From the NCBI GenBank assembly GCA_947073645.1, contig CAMTMK010000013.1:1-62851 (forward strand): a stretch of 62,851 nt of DNA. The letters run 5' to 3'. Position 1 is the first letter of the stretch. Every line of letters begins with the position of its first letter. The translations under genes were made by a program, and so were the position numbers. Below the pieces are notes generated by a model, which saw nothing but the letters and a program-made list of their open reading frames with translations, was not told the origin of the DNA and searched no databases. Positions 53,143 to 62,412 of this stretch are shown one piece after another. Source of the stretch: an uncultured bacterium (lineage in GTDB: Bacteria; Cyanobacteriota; Vampirovibrionia; Gastranaerophilales; Gastranaerophilaceae).

Positions 53143-54018
53143 TTGGAAAGAAAATTATCAAAAAAAGAATTAGTATTTAATTTTTTGAGAAAAATGTTTT
53201 TTCTCACACTTGGACCGTTTATTGCCGCTTTTGCGCTTGAAGTGTTTTTAGTTCCAAATAACATTATTGATGGTGGAATTGTAGGTGTTTCTATAATCTT
53301 GAGTTATCTTACAAAAATTAATCTTGGTTTATTGATTTTTGTTATAAATATTCCGTTTTTCTTTCTTGCGTTTAACAAAATCGGAAAGAAATTCGTTATA
53401 CAAACTTTTTACGCAATCGGAATGTTGTCATTGTGGGTGAATGTTTTGACAATACATCATTTGCCTACAACTCATGATTTGCTTTTGGCAACTGTATTTG
53501 GCGGTATTGCTCTTGGTACAGGGGTTGGACTTGTTCTTAAAAATGACGGTTCGCTTGACGGAACAGAAATTATGTCGCTTGTTTTATCTAAAAAATTTGG
53601 ATTTTCTGTCGGCGAATGGATTATGACATTTAATATATTTATCTATGGAGCTTCCGGACTTGTTTTTGGCTGGAATAAAGCAATGTATGCAGTTTTAACT
53701 TACTTTATAGCCTTTAAAGTTATCGATATTGTTCTTGAAGGTTTAAATTCTTCTAAATCAATTCGTATTATTAGTGATAAATCTTATGAAATCGGGCAAG
53801 AATTGCTTAAAAGTTTGAATATCGGTGTAACTTATTTGAAAGGTGTCGGAGCTTATTCCGGAGCCGAAAAAACTATTGTTTTTTGCGTGGTTTCGCGTCT
53901 TGAAATGGCAAAGATGAAAGAGATTATAAAAAATATTGATCCAAATGCGTTTATATCTGTTGTGGATGTACACGAAGCATACGGCGGAAGAACAAAAGGA
54001 AGTATTGACAAAATTTAA
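53143..54018 (+). CDS. YitT-family membrane protein
   Basis: 291 residues. Five to six membrane helices with VPNNIIDGGIVGVSIILSYLT and FGGIALGTGVGLVLKNDGSLDGTEIMSLVL, then a C-terminal DUF2179 domain (SKSIRIISDKSYEIG...YGGRTKGSI). Function of the family is not settled. TTG at 53143 is the start, with GGAG 7 nt before it, 3 nt after cdaA's stop; co-transcription with cdaA suggests a link to c-di-AMP or transport. Confidence 0.9.
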   Translation: MERKLSKKELVFNFLRKMFFLTLGPFIAAFALEVFLVPNNIIDGGIVGVSIILSYLTKINLGLLIFVINIPFFFLAFNKIGKKFVIQTFYAIGMLSLWVNVLTIHHLPTTHDLLLATVFGGIALGTGVGLVLKNDGSLDGTEIMSLVLSKKFGFSVGEWIMTFNIFIYGASGLVFGWNKAMYAVLTYFIAFKVIDIVLEGLNSSKSIRIISDKSYEIGQELLKSLNIGVTYLKGVGAYSGAEKTIVFCVVSRLEMAKMKEIIKNIDPNAFISVVDVHEAYGGRTKGSIDKI

Positions 54019-54125
54019 CAATATAGATTATTATTATAATGAGGATATAACGGGAGCGAGCTATGGCGAAGCGACTGTCCAATATTTATAAAATCTGATT
54101 AAAATCGTCAGAAAGGGTAGAAAGA

Positions 54126-54473
54126 ATGGGAAAGAATATTGATACAGTACCAATAGAAGTAAGCATTTTGACAGCTGACCATGATATTAAAGGAGTGGTT
54201 CATGTTTCAAAATACACTAATACTAACAGAGAACTTACGGATTTATTAAATGATAGAGAACGCAGATTTTTAGCAGTTACAAATGCAGAAATTTATCCGC
54301 GTAACTCAAATCAAGCTCCTAGAAAATATAATTTCTTGGAAATTCATATGGATTTTGTTTTGATGGTTCATCCGTCATCTCAAGCTGTTTTCCAAGAGTC
54401 AGGAAGAACTCAGGAAGATATTTCAAGATTTAGAGAACTGAGATTGAAATTAAATCAAACAAAACCATTCTAA
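54126..54473 (+). CDS. small conserved protein of unknown function
   Basis: 115 residues, beta-rich. The plan (VSILTADHDIKGVVHVS...RELTDLLNDRERRFLAVTNAEIY...YNFLEIHMDFVLMVHP) recalls DUF6812-like small barrel proteins, by eye only. AAAGGG precedes the ATG. The 107-nt upstream region contains a TATAAT at 54035, without a well-spaced -35. Confidence 0.7.
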   Translation: MGKNIDTVPIEVSILTADHDIKGVVHVSKYTNTNRELTDLLNDRERRFLAVTNAEIYPRNSNQAPRKYNFLEIHMDFVLMVHPSSQAVFQESGRTQEDISRFRELRLKLNQTKPF

Positions 54474-54475
54474 TA

Positions 54476-54503
54476 AAAAAAGAGCCTTTAAAAGGCTCTT
54501 TTT
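54476..54503. terminator. bidirectional terminator
   Basis: AAAAGAGCCTTT/AAAGGCTCTTTT stem with T run, between convergent genes. Confidence 0.88.
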
Positions 54504-55206
54504 ATTTATTAAATTTTGCTAAAAGATTTGAATTTCCTGTGCTTGTTATATCAAGTTTTTGAACAGGTTTTTGGTCTTCTGCTTTTGGAGTTTCTGTTTT
54601 TTGTGCTTCTTCTGGAGCTCCATTCTTTTTCAAATCCATTTTCTTTTCAACTTTTTTAGCAAGCGGAGTTGCAACCAAAGGTACAATTACACGTTTACCG
54701 ATAATTGTTGCAGCTGCGATATCTGCTACGAATTTGAACAAGCCTAATGCATCTTTTCTAACGCCTTCATAAGCTTTATCGTATATAATTTTCTTGCCAG
54801 CTTTACCTTTTTCAGCATCTTGCATACGCATTCTTGAGATGGTGTTTGCTTTGCTTGTTGCGTTGAATGATTTTTTGAATAATTTATCAAATATCGGACC
54901 TGAATATTTTCTCATAGCAAAGAACATTGCAATCTGCGCGCCAATCATTAATACGCCGTTTGTTAAGTCTAATGCTGCAACGAATTTTCTTTTCTTTTCA
55001 GGAATTTTATCGTTGTGCAAACTTTGAGTAACGTACATTGCGCATCCGATACCGTCTTTTAATATGATAGATGTAACTGTAGCCATTGCTAAAGCTTTTT
55101 CAGGGTCTTTTTCAAATTTTTTACCTAACCATTGAGCAGGTCTGGCATTTGTAGCTTTTGCAATTCCTTTACCTATTGTATTTCCAACTGATTGAAGTCC
55201 GCTCAT
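54502..55206 (-). CDS. basic membrane protein, partner of the 493-aa protein
   Basis: 234 residues. Hydrophobic helices near 40-60 (ALAMATVTSIILKDGIGCAMY), 85-105 and 155-180 (FKFVADIAAATIIGKRVIVPLVATPLA), with a Lys/Ala-rich polar tail (EEAQKTETPKAEDQKPVQ). No known family. It overlaps the stop of the upstream 493-aa gene by one base (TAATG), so the two are translated together and probably interact. Confidence 0.68.
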   Translation of the reverse strand: MSGLQSVGNTIGKGIAKATNARPAQWLGKKFEKDPEKALAMATVTSIILKDGIGCAMYVTQSLHNDKIPEKKRKFVAALDLTNGVLMIGAQIAMFFAMRKYSGPIFDKLFKKSFNATSKANTISRMRMQDAEKGKAGKKIIYDKAYEGVRKDALGLFKFVADIAAATIIGKRVIVPLVATPLAKKVEKKMDLKKNGAPEEAQKTETPKAEDQKPVQKLDITSTGNSNLLAKFNK

Positions 55207-56687
55207 TATTTGTTACCTCCAATCTTATTTTGGTTTGGCTGTGAAGCCTCTTTTTTCCCTGAAAGTTTCGGGAAGAAGATATCCATAAATCTTGGATATA
55301 CCCAGTTTAGTGCTGTACAAGTAATCGGTAATGTGATAAATACGCCTACGCCGATTTTTGTAAATTGGTTCCAGCTTTTGTAGTTATTTTCTACAACTTT
55401 TTTGTATCCTTTTGCGATGTCGTTGTAAATCTTTTTAGTTATTTTGCCAAGATTATGATCGAAAGTATCTGTGTCACGGAGTACTGAAGAGGTAATACCG
55501 TCTATATTTTCAAAGTTACATTGTCTTGCTATTTTTTGAATAGCATTTTTGATAGTAGCTTCATTTGCAGATTTAGGGTCTGTAATTCTTGCAGCTGTCA
55601 ATTCAACAATTCTGTCTGAAAGTACTTTGTTTCTGTCAAGAAGTGCTGTACGGTAGTTTTCTCTTGAGAATGTGCCGTTGCACATATCTTTGATTGAATC
55701 TATACGTTGTAATGTTCTTTGAACTCTGCTGTAACGTAAATCTTCAGGTCTGTCGAGGATTTCTTGCAAGAGTTTTTTAACGTCTTCATTTGATTCTTTA
55801 GACAATAATTCTTGAACTTTGCTTGTTACTTGTTCTTTTGGAATGTTGCTAAATATTTGTTTTAAATGACTTTCATTATTGATTAAAACTTCAGCTCTAT
55901 CAAGATGTTTTGCTATTGCTTCAGGAGTTTTTTGCAGAGCTTTTGCATCTTTGATATATTCATCAATTTGTTTATTAACTAATTCTGATGTTGTTTTGAA
56001 ATCAAGATGTCTTTCGCCAATATTAATTTTTCCTGTTTCTTGGAATCTCTGTGCAACTTTTTCAAGCTGATCTTTTTGTGTTTTAGAGACTCTTCTGTCA
56101 AGTTCTTCTATGTATGCATTGCGTTTTGCTTTTGCATCTTTGCTGAATAAAGCACTAATCCAAGATGGTTTTGTTTTACCTTCTTGTTTCATTGCTTTTT
56201 TTACATTTGATTGGATATATGTTTTTGTATTAAGTTCTTGTTGGTCAACTTTTAAAGCTGCATATTTTGAAATGTTTTTGTTATTAAATACAAAATCCAA
56301 GCCTTTATCAATATATTTTTGAACGCTTGCCTGGAATATAATAGCAAGAACAGCTGAAATAGGCTGTCTCATTGCTGTATATAATTTTGTGTTTTTATTC
56401 TCTTCTTTTTGTTCCGGAGTTGCATTTTTAGGTGCTTTTACAAACGGGTTGAAACCGATAAATATGGGTGCAACAAGCCCTGTACCCAATGCTGTAATTA
56501 AAATACCGCCGATTTCGCCTTTTAACCATTCTAAGCTTTTCATGTGTTTAATAGCTTTGGCATGGTGAAGTCCTTCTGTGATTTTTTGAGAATATGATGC
56601 ACCAAAACTTGGTGAATTCTTTCGCGCACTCGGCTTAAGTCCGGCACTTTTTTGACTGTAACTGTTAATACTTCCTATTGTTGCCAT
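55206..56687 (-). CDS. membrane-associated helical protein with PSFGA motif
   Basis: 493 residues. The N-terminus holds SINS and, at 26-30, P-S-F-G-A. Two or three membrane helices lie near 55-75 and 105-130, and one near 450 (FTKIGVGVFITLPITCTALNW). Between them is a long charged helical domain of about 300 residues. No family recognised. The paired gene downstream is also a membrane protein. An envelope structure specific to this lineage is plausible. Confidence 0.72.
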   Translation of the reverse strand: MATIGSINSYSQKSAGLKPSARKNSPSFGASYSQKITEGLHHAKAIKHMKSLEWLKGEIGGILITALGTGLVAPIFIGFNPFVKAPKNATPEQKEENKNTKLYTAMRQPISAVLAIIFQASVQKYIDKGLDFVFNNKNISKYAALKVDQQELNTKTYIQSNVKKAMKQEGKTKPSWISALFSKDAKAKRNAYIEELDRRVSKTQKDQLEKVAQRFQETGKINIGERHLDFKTTSELVNKQIDEYIKDAKALQKTPEAIAKHLDRAEVLINNESHLKQIFSNIPKEQVTSKVQELLSKESNEDVKKLLQEILDRPEDLRYSRVQRTLQRIDSIKDMCNGTFSRENYRTALLDRNKVLSDRIVELTAARITDPKSANEATIKNAIQKIARQCNFENIDGITSSVLRDTDTFDHNLGKITKKIYNDIAKGYKKVVENNYKSWNQFTKIGVGVFITLPITCTALNWVYPRFMDIFFPKLSGKKEASQPNQNKIGGNK

Positions 56688-56758
56688 GTTTCTACCTATA
56701 CTATGAACCTTCTATATATATAGAGTCCTGAACAAAATAAAAATTGCTAGTTTTTTTA

Positions 56759-58360
56759 TTAATTATTAAGTTTTGTGAACTTAATAACTGTCCAGCTTCC
56801 CTTTCTCTCCAGACGTGTAATAGTAAGAGTACCCAACATATCCTCAAAAGTTTTGTTTTTAATATAAGAGAAAACTAAAAACAACAACGGTTCTTTATCA
56901 TACAGATTTTTATCCGATGTGATTTTCGCCAAATCATCAGGCGAATAAAAAGATACACTGTCTAATATTACCATTACGACGCTTTGGTCTGGTTTCAGAT
57001 TATCAAAAACATATTTTTTTAGCAAGTTTTCAAAATATTTATTATCCATGCTTGAAAATATATCTTTGTAAATTTCTTTCCCGTTTTTATAAACATCACT
57101 ATAATCAGTACTTTCAGACAAGTAATGCGGAAAATTCCCTTTATGGATTTCGACAACTCTGTAGTTTGAAAAATCAAAATATTTTTCAAATCTTTGTTGT
57201 GGATAGTATTCTAAAAGAATGATATCGTCTTGTTTTAATTCCATGCGATTGAGCATGTCTGCCGGAATTTTATGACCTTCAGAACGGCGTATTTTAGGCA
57301 CAGAATAAGGATGTATAAGGATATAGCCGATAGAAATCAGACAATAAAATATAATAATTATGTTTTTTAAGATTTTGTTATTTATTGATGCTAGTCCTGA
57401 GCATGCCAGATATATTAAAATCGGATAAATTTCAATGGAATATTTAGTGATGAATACCAGTTTCCCGCTTATTGATGCAATTACAAGCACAATCGTAAAA
57501 AAGCATGCAAGCAGAAATAATTGATAATCTTTTTTTAATGATTTTATAATTAACATGATTGCGATAAGTGCAGGTGTAATCATGAAAAATGCAAGTTGCG
57601 GGATGTATAAGAAATTATCGGGTGCGTTGGTGAGGTTTGTGAGGACCGGTGAGAAATAATCAGTAAATAAAAAGCCGATTTTTGATAGTGAAAAGTGCCC
57701 CCACCATTGAGAAAACGATTTTGTCGCCATAATCTTATATGCTAACGGCGCGGTAATAATTGAGCATAATGCTAATGCACTCCATATATACGGCGCTGTT
57801 TTTTTATTGTTAATACTTATATATATCAAATTAAAAAATACGAAAACAAACCCTATTGTATGTGTAAATAAAATTAGAAAATTAAATAATATGCACAATA
57901 TAATATTTTTTTTATTCGGGTTTTTGATGAGTCTTAGTGTAAAGAGCATGCATAATGCTGAGAATAAAAATAAAACAGAATAAAGTCTAACTTCCTGTGA
58001 GTAATAAATAAGAAATGAGCTTATTGCCGTAAAACCTGCACATAGATATCCTGTCTGCTTATTTTTTTCTTTACCGAGAAAATACATTGCAGGGATTGCC
58101 AGCATGCCTGCAAAAACTGATGTTAATCTTAGCATCAAGTCACTTTTACCGAAAAATGTCATGAAAAATTTTAAATATAAATAATAAAACGGCATGTGGC
58201 ACTGTGATTTAACGGCGTCCCAAAAACCGTTTTGTTGTGTTGATGCTATTAGCCAGCTTACATATTCATCATTCCAAAGCCCGTCAGGCTTATCAATACA
58301 AATTAATCGTAAAATTAAACCTATAATAACTATTGTAATTATCCCTAAAGTTTTTTTCAT
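56759..58360 (-). CDS. GT39/ArnT-like membrane glycosyltransferase
   Basis: About 533 residues with around ten membrane helices. The first loop carries LWNDEYVSWLIAS, with the acidic catalytic pair of the dolichyl/undecaprenyl-phosphate mannosyltransferase-like (GT-C) fold, and YYSQEVRLYS follows. It transfers a sugar from a lipid carrier to a surface acceptor. It is divergent from a GT2 lipid-sugar synthase at 58398, its likely donor maker. ATG 58360 rather than an upstream TTG; GGGGGA lies upstream. Confidence 0.85.
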   Translation of the reverse strand: MKKTLGIITIVIIGLILRLICIDKPDGLWNDEYVSWLIASTQQNGFWDAVKSQCHMPFYYLYLKFFMTFFGKSDLMLRLTSVFAGMLAIPAMYFLGKEKNKQTGYLCAGFTAISSFLIYYSQEVRLYSVLFLFSALCMLFTLRLIKNPNKKNIILCILFNFLILFTHTIGFVFVFFNLIYISINNKKTAPYIWSALALCSIITAPLAYKIMATKSFSQWWGHFSLSKIGFLFTDYFSPVLTNLTNAPDNFLYIPQLAFFMITPALIAIMLIIKSLKKDYQLFLLACFFTIVLVIASISGKLVFITKYSIEIYPILIYLACSGLASINNKILKNIIIIFYCLISIGYILIHPYSVPKIRRSEGHKIPADMLNRMELKQDDIILLEYYPQQRFEKYFDFSNYRVVEIHKGNFPHYLSESTDYSDVYKNGKEIYKDIFSSMDNKYFENLLKKYVFDNLKPDQSVVMVILDSVSFYSPDDLAKITSDKNLYDKEPLLFLVFSYIKNKTFEDMLGTLTITRLERKGSWTVIKFTKLNN

Positions 58361-58363
58361 TAT

Positions 58364-58391
58364 TGTCAAAATCCCCCTTTGATTATATAAT
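58364..58391 (+). promoter_or_regulatory. promoter giving a leaderless mRNA (GT2)
   Basis: TTGTCA (58364-58369), 16 bp, TATAAT (58386-58391), then 6 nt to ATG 58398. There is no ribosome site. Confidence 0.75.
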
Positions 58392-58397
58392 AAATAT

Positions 58398-59336
58398 ATG
58401 AAATTAGTTATTCAAATACCTTGTTATAACGAGGAGCAGGCATTACCGATTACTTTGGAAGCTTTGCCTAAAAGTATTGATGGGATAGATGAGATAGAAG
58501 TTTTAATTATAAATGATGGTTCAACTGATAAAACAGTTGAAATTGCGAAATCTTTCGGGGTTAAATCGTTTGTTGACATGCCTCACAATTGCGGGCTGGC
58601 AAAAGCTTTTGTTGCCGGTTTGCAAAAGGCGCTTGAAATTGGTGCTGATATTATTGTTAATACTGATGCCGATAACCAGTATTGTGCAGATGATATTGAA
58701 AAACTTGTTAAACCAATTTTGTCAGGAGAAGCTGATATTATTATCGGAGCACGTCCGGTTTCAAGTATTGAACATTTTTCACCGATGAAAAAGTTTTTGC
58801 AAAAATTGGGGTCAGGTGTAATGAGACTTGTGAGTTCTACAGAAGTTGAAGATGCGCCGAGCGGATTTAGAGCTTTTTCAAGGAACGCGGCTTTGCAGAT
58901 TAATGTATTTGATAATTATACATATACTATGGAAACTATTATACAAGCCAAGGCTAAAGGTTTAATTTTGAAAAGTGTTCCAATACAGGTTAACGCCGAT
59001 TTGAGAAAATCAAAGCTTGTAAAAAATATGTTTGATTATATCAGACGTTCTGTTTTTACTATGCTCAGAATGTTTTTAATATACAGACCTTTCAGATTTT
59101 TTGCAATTATTGCAGGATTGTTTCTGGTGTCAGGAACAATATTGGGTTTAAGATTTTTATATTATTACATATTTTCAAGCGGAAGCGGACATATACAATC
59201 TTTAATTTTGTCTGCAATTCTTATTATCACAGGGGTTCAAGTTGCAGTTATAGCTGTTATGTCTGAACTTATGTCGATAAACCGAAAATTGCTGGAAGAT
59301 ATTCAAAGACGTTTGAAACTTCAAGACTTGAAATAA
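58398..59336 (+). CDS. GT2 polyprenyl-phosphate sugar synthase
   Basis: 312 residues. Catalytic GT-A domain: VIQIPCYNEEQALPIT, INDGSTDKT and NTDADNQYCADDI, with the D-x-D metal site. Two C-terminal membrane helices follow near 230-295 (FFAIIAGLFLVSGTILG, LILSAILIITGVQVAVIAVM), as in dolichol-phosphate-mannose-like synthases. It loads a sugar on a lipid carrier, probably for the divergent GT-C transferase. Confidence 0.9.
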   Translation: MKLVIQIPCYNEEQALPITLEALPKSIDGIDEIEVLIINDGSTDKTVEIAKSFGVKSFVDMPHNCGLAKAFVAGLQKALEIGADIIVNTDADNQYCADDIEKLVKPILSGEADIIIGARPVSSIEHFSPMKKFLQKLGSGVMRLVSSTEVEDAPSGFRAFSRNAALQINVFDNYTYTMETIIQAKAKGLILKSVPIQVNADLRKSKLVKNMFDYIRRSVFTMLRMFLIYRPFRFFAIIAGLFLVSGTILGLRFLYYYIFSSGSGHIQSLILSAILIITGVQVAVIAVMSELMSINRKLLEDIQRRLKLQDLK

Positions 59337-59380
59337 ATTTCAGCAGGTTGTAATATATAAAAGAAAAATAAGGGATTATT

Positions 59381-61573
59381 ATGATAAAAACTGATATTAT
59401 ATCAAATGTAAAAGAATTTTTTGCATCTTCTATGGTGCATAAAGCTTTGGCTTTTTTCGGATTTACTTTTCTAATGACTGCAATTATAGCGTCACAAAAC
59501 TTCTTTTTTCAAAATATTATTGAAAACGGGGTAAGTAAACGTGATATTGTTGCTCAAAAAACGTTAACCGTTGAGGATGTTAAAAGAACAGAGCAGCATC
59601 GTAAAGAAGTTGCTCAGAAAATTGAACCGGTTCTTGCGCCTGCAGAAGATGATTTTATCAAAAGTAATCTTCAAACTTTACAAACTTCAGTTTTGCAAAT
59701 CCGTAAAAAAAATGTACCGGAAGTAGAAAAAAAACAAGAAATAGAAGTTCTTTTTGATATTTCAGGAAATCAAAAACGTGATTTTATTATAAATTTTCTG
59801 CTGAAAGCTGACGATAACAGTCTGCATGAAGCGTTTGATAAATCAACTTTAACTCTTGCAAATATATTGCGTACAGGAATTACAGAACGCGATTATGAAA
59901 AGGATAATATTGAAAGGATTATTTTAAATAATCTTGTTGCAAATGTGTCAAAGCGTCAGGTGTCCGTTATTACGGCTGTGCTGGAACAGGTAATTGTACC
60001 AAATCTTGTTGTTGATGAGTTTGCAACCGAAATCGCAAGAAAAAATGCTCAATCTTCTATTAAACCGTACGAAGTTGTATTCCAAAAAGGAGATAAAATT
60101 CTTTTTGAGGGTGAGCCTGTTACAAGATTGAAACGAGATGCTTTGCGTCAGGCTGGATATAATGTTTATGAACTTAACTGGCATGGGCTTATTGCTGTTT
60201 ATATAATTGTATTTATTGGTACACTTTTGTTCTTGTGCTATATGAAATACTTTGAAAAAGATTTCTTACAGCCAAGATATATGGCTATATCAGCATTTTT
60301 ATCTTTGCTTTTGGCTTTGATTGCAGTCTTACTCCCTACCGGAGTTTCACCTTATATTCTTCCGCTGCCTGCGTTTTTGATTCTTATGTCAATATTTACT
60401 AAACCAAGAATTGCATTTGCTGCTGCGATTGTACTTTTATCAATAATGGCTGTAGGGTATCAGTATAATATTCAATATGTTGTTGCATTTGCGCTATTAA
60501 GTTTATTTTCAGTTGTGTCTATGTCACAGATTAGATATGCGGAACGCGTTGATGTTATTAAAACAGGATTTAATATCGGACTTGCAGGGTTAGTGCTTGT
60601 TTTAAGTATTTATATTTTAGAAAAATGTCTGATTGATGTAAGTAATGTGTTAATTATTAAAAACTGTGCATATATTTTACTTAACGGTATAGTAAGTTCT
60701 ATTATTGCATCTGGTTCTTTGCCGTTATTTGAAAGTATGTTTCAAATAATTACTCCTTACGGATTGGCAGAACTCGGCGACCATAACCAAAAACTTTTAA
60801 AGCGTTTGCAGATGGATGCTCCCGGGACTTATCATCACAGTTTGATGGTATCAAATCTTTGCGAAGCCGCTGCGGAGGCTATCGGTGCAGATCCTATTTT
60901 AGCAAGAGTCGGAGCTTTGTATCACGATATCGGCAAGCTTGAACGTCCGTTATTTTTTGTGGAAAACCAGTCATATTTTATGATTGAAAACCCGCATAAT
61001 AAATTTAACCCGAGAATCAGTAAAATGATTATCACAGCACATACATCCGACGGGCTTAAAATTGCTAAAAAAAATAAACTGCCTCTTGTTATTCAAAATT
61101 TTATTACCCAGCATCATGGTGAAGGGTTGGCAAGTTATTTTTATAATCAGGCTGTAAAAGAAGAAGGTATGGAAAATGTTAAGGAAGAGCAATTCAGATA
61201 TGCAGGTCCGAAACCTAATATGAAAGAAACTGCAATTTTAATGATTGCTGATGCTGTAGAATCTGCTGTTCGTTCTTTGAAAAATCCTACTCCTGAGGAA
61301 ATTGAAGCAATGATTAATAAAATTATTGTTGAAAGATTGAATGACGGTCAGTTATCTGACAGCCCTTTAACATTGAAAGATTTGAAGGTTATTGCTGAAA
61401 CTTTCTCTCGAATTTTGAGGGGTATGCAGCATAATAGGATTAAGTATCAGGAAAATCTGCCTGAAGAGGTTAAAAAAGATAAAATAAATATGCCGATTCT
61501 GGATGCTGATTTGGAAAACAAAATTAAACAGCTTGAAGGACAGACTGATGAGGGTAAAAATGAACAAGCTTAA
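59381..61573 (+). CDS. pgpH: cyclic di-AMP phosphodiesterase, 7TM-HD (PgpH) family
   Basis: 730 residues. One N-terminal helix, an extracellular 7TMR-HDED domain (~50-270), seven membrane helices (~280-460), then a cytoplasmic HD domain with TYHHSLMVSNL, ALYHDIGKLERP and FITQHHGEG as metal ligands. It breaks c-di-AMP to pApA, opposing CdaA at 52246. AAGGGA site. It heads the pgpH-ybeY-dgkA run familiar from Firmicutes. Confidence 0.95.
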   Translation: MIKTDIISNVKEFFASSMVHKALAFFGFTFLMTAIIASQNFFFQNIIENGVSKRDIVAQKTLTVEDVKRTEQHRKEVAQKIEPVLAPAEDDFIKSNLQTLQTSVLQIRKKNVPEVEKKQEIEVLFDISGNQKRDFIINFLLKADDNSLHEAFDKSTLTLANILRTGITERDYEKDNIERIILNNLVANVSKRQVSVITAVLEQVIVPNLVVDEFATEIARKNAQSSIKPYEVVFQKGDKILFEGEPVTRLKRDALRQAGYNVYELNWHGLIAVYIIVFIGTLLFLCYMKYFEKDFLQPRYMAISAFLSLLLALIAVLLPTGVSPYILPLPAFLILMSIFTKPRIAFAAAIVLLSIMAVGYQYNIQYVVAFALLSLFSVVSMSQIRYAERVDVIKTGFNIGLAGLVLVLSIYILEKCLIDVSNVLIIKNCAYILLNGIVSSIIASGSLPLFESMFQIITPYGLAELGDHNQKLLKRLQMDAPGTYHHSLMVSNLCEAAAEAIGADPILARVGALYHDIGKLERPLFFVENQSYFMIENPHNKFNPRISKMIITAHTSDGLKIAKKNKLPLVIQNFITQHHGEGLASYFYNQAVKEEGMENVKEEQFRYAGPKPNMKETAILMIADAVESAVRSLKNPTPEEIEAMINKIIVERLNDGQLSDSPLTLKDLKVIAETFSRILRGMQHNRIKYQENLPEEVKKDKINMPILDADLENKIKQLEGQTDEGKNEQA

Positions 61574-62051
61574 TATATTTAGCGAAAATATCTACGATGA
61601 GTGGGAAATTGATGAAAAAAGGTTTATAGATATCGCAAAAAGTATATTGAAGTTTTATTTTTCAGAAGTATTGGAATTGTCCTGTTTAAATGGATTTGAG
61701 TATGATACGATTTCTTTTGATTTTTTGTATTGTGATAGCAAAAAAACTCATGAGATTAACCGTGAATACAGGCAAAAAGATTATCCTGCAGATATTATAA
61801 CATTTGCAATTTTTGCGGACAGCGAAGAAAAATTTATTTTTGACGGAGAAATTAATCTTGGTGAAGTCATTATTGCTTTGGATAAAGTTATTGAAGAAGC
61901 CGAGAAAAAAGGTGTTACAAAAGAGCATGAACTGGCATTTTTGATAAGTCATGGGATTTTGCATTTATTAGGATTTGACCACCAGACAGAAGAAGAATAT
62001 AATTTTATTATAGATTTACAAAATAGGGCTTTGGAGTATGTCAAAATTTAA
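61560..62051 (+). CDS. ybeY: endoribonuclease YbeY
   Basis: About 163 residues. Zinc motif HGILHLLGFDH near residue 135 and DIITFAIF near 75 identify YbeY, which works in 16S rRNA 3' maturation and ribosome quality control. ATG 61560 with GAGGG upstream overlaps the end of pgpH by 14 bp; a longer frame from 61503 inside pgpH is not needed. Confidence 0.94.
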   Translation: MNKLNIFSENIYDEWEIDEKRFIDIAKSILKFYFSEVLELSCLNGFEYDTISFDFLYCDSKKTHEINREYRQKDYPADIITFAIFADSEEKFIFDGEINLGEVIIALDKVIEEAEKKGVTKEHELAFLISHGILHLLGFDHQTEEEYNFIIDLQNRALEYVKI

Positions 62052-62412
62052 ACAACAAGGATTTTCAAATACTTTTAAAAATGCACGCAAGGGAATGCGT
62101 ATTGTTTTAAAATCCGAAATTAATATTAGAGTACATTTTTGTGTTGCAATGGCTGTTATTGCTCTCGCTTTTGTATTGGGTTTTAGTATTGAACGTATGT
62201 GTATTTTACTTCTAACGATAGCATTTGTAATTGTGACAGAGATGTTGAATTCTGCTGTAGAGTTTGCATTGGATGCAGTATTTCATAATAAATATTCTAA
62301 GTTGGTTGGTATGGCAAAAGATATTTCGGCAGGTGCTGTAATGTTTGCCTCTGTTATAGCAGTTGTAATTGGAGTTATTCTTTTTGGTTCAGCTTTTTTG
62401 AATTTGTTGTAA
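62038..62412 (+). CDS. dgkA: diacylglycerol/undecaprenol kinase DgkA
   Basis: 124 residues, three membrane helices. NARKGMRIVLKSEINIRVHF, EMLNSAVEFALDAVFHN and KDISAGAVM are the family's active-site elements. In Gram-positives the enzyme phosphorylates undecaprenol for wall and glycan synthesis. It overlaps ybeY by 14 bp, with GGAG right before the ATG. Confidence 0.93.
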   Translation: MSKFKQQGFSNTFKNARKGMRIVLKSEINIRVHFCVAMAVIALAFVLGFSIERMCILLLTIAFVIVTEMLNSAVEFALDAVFHNKYSKLVGMAKDISAGAVMFASVIAVVIGVILFGSAFLNLL

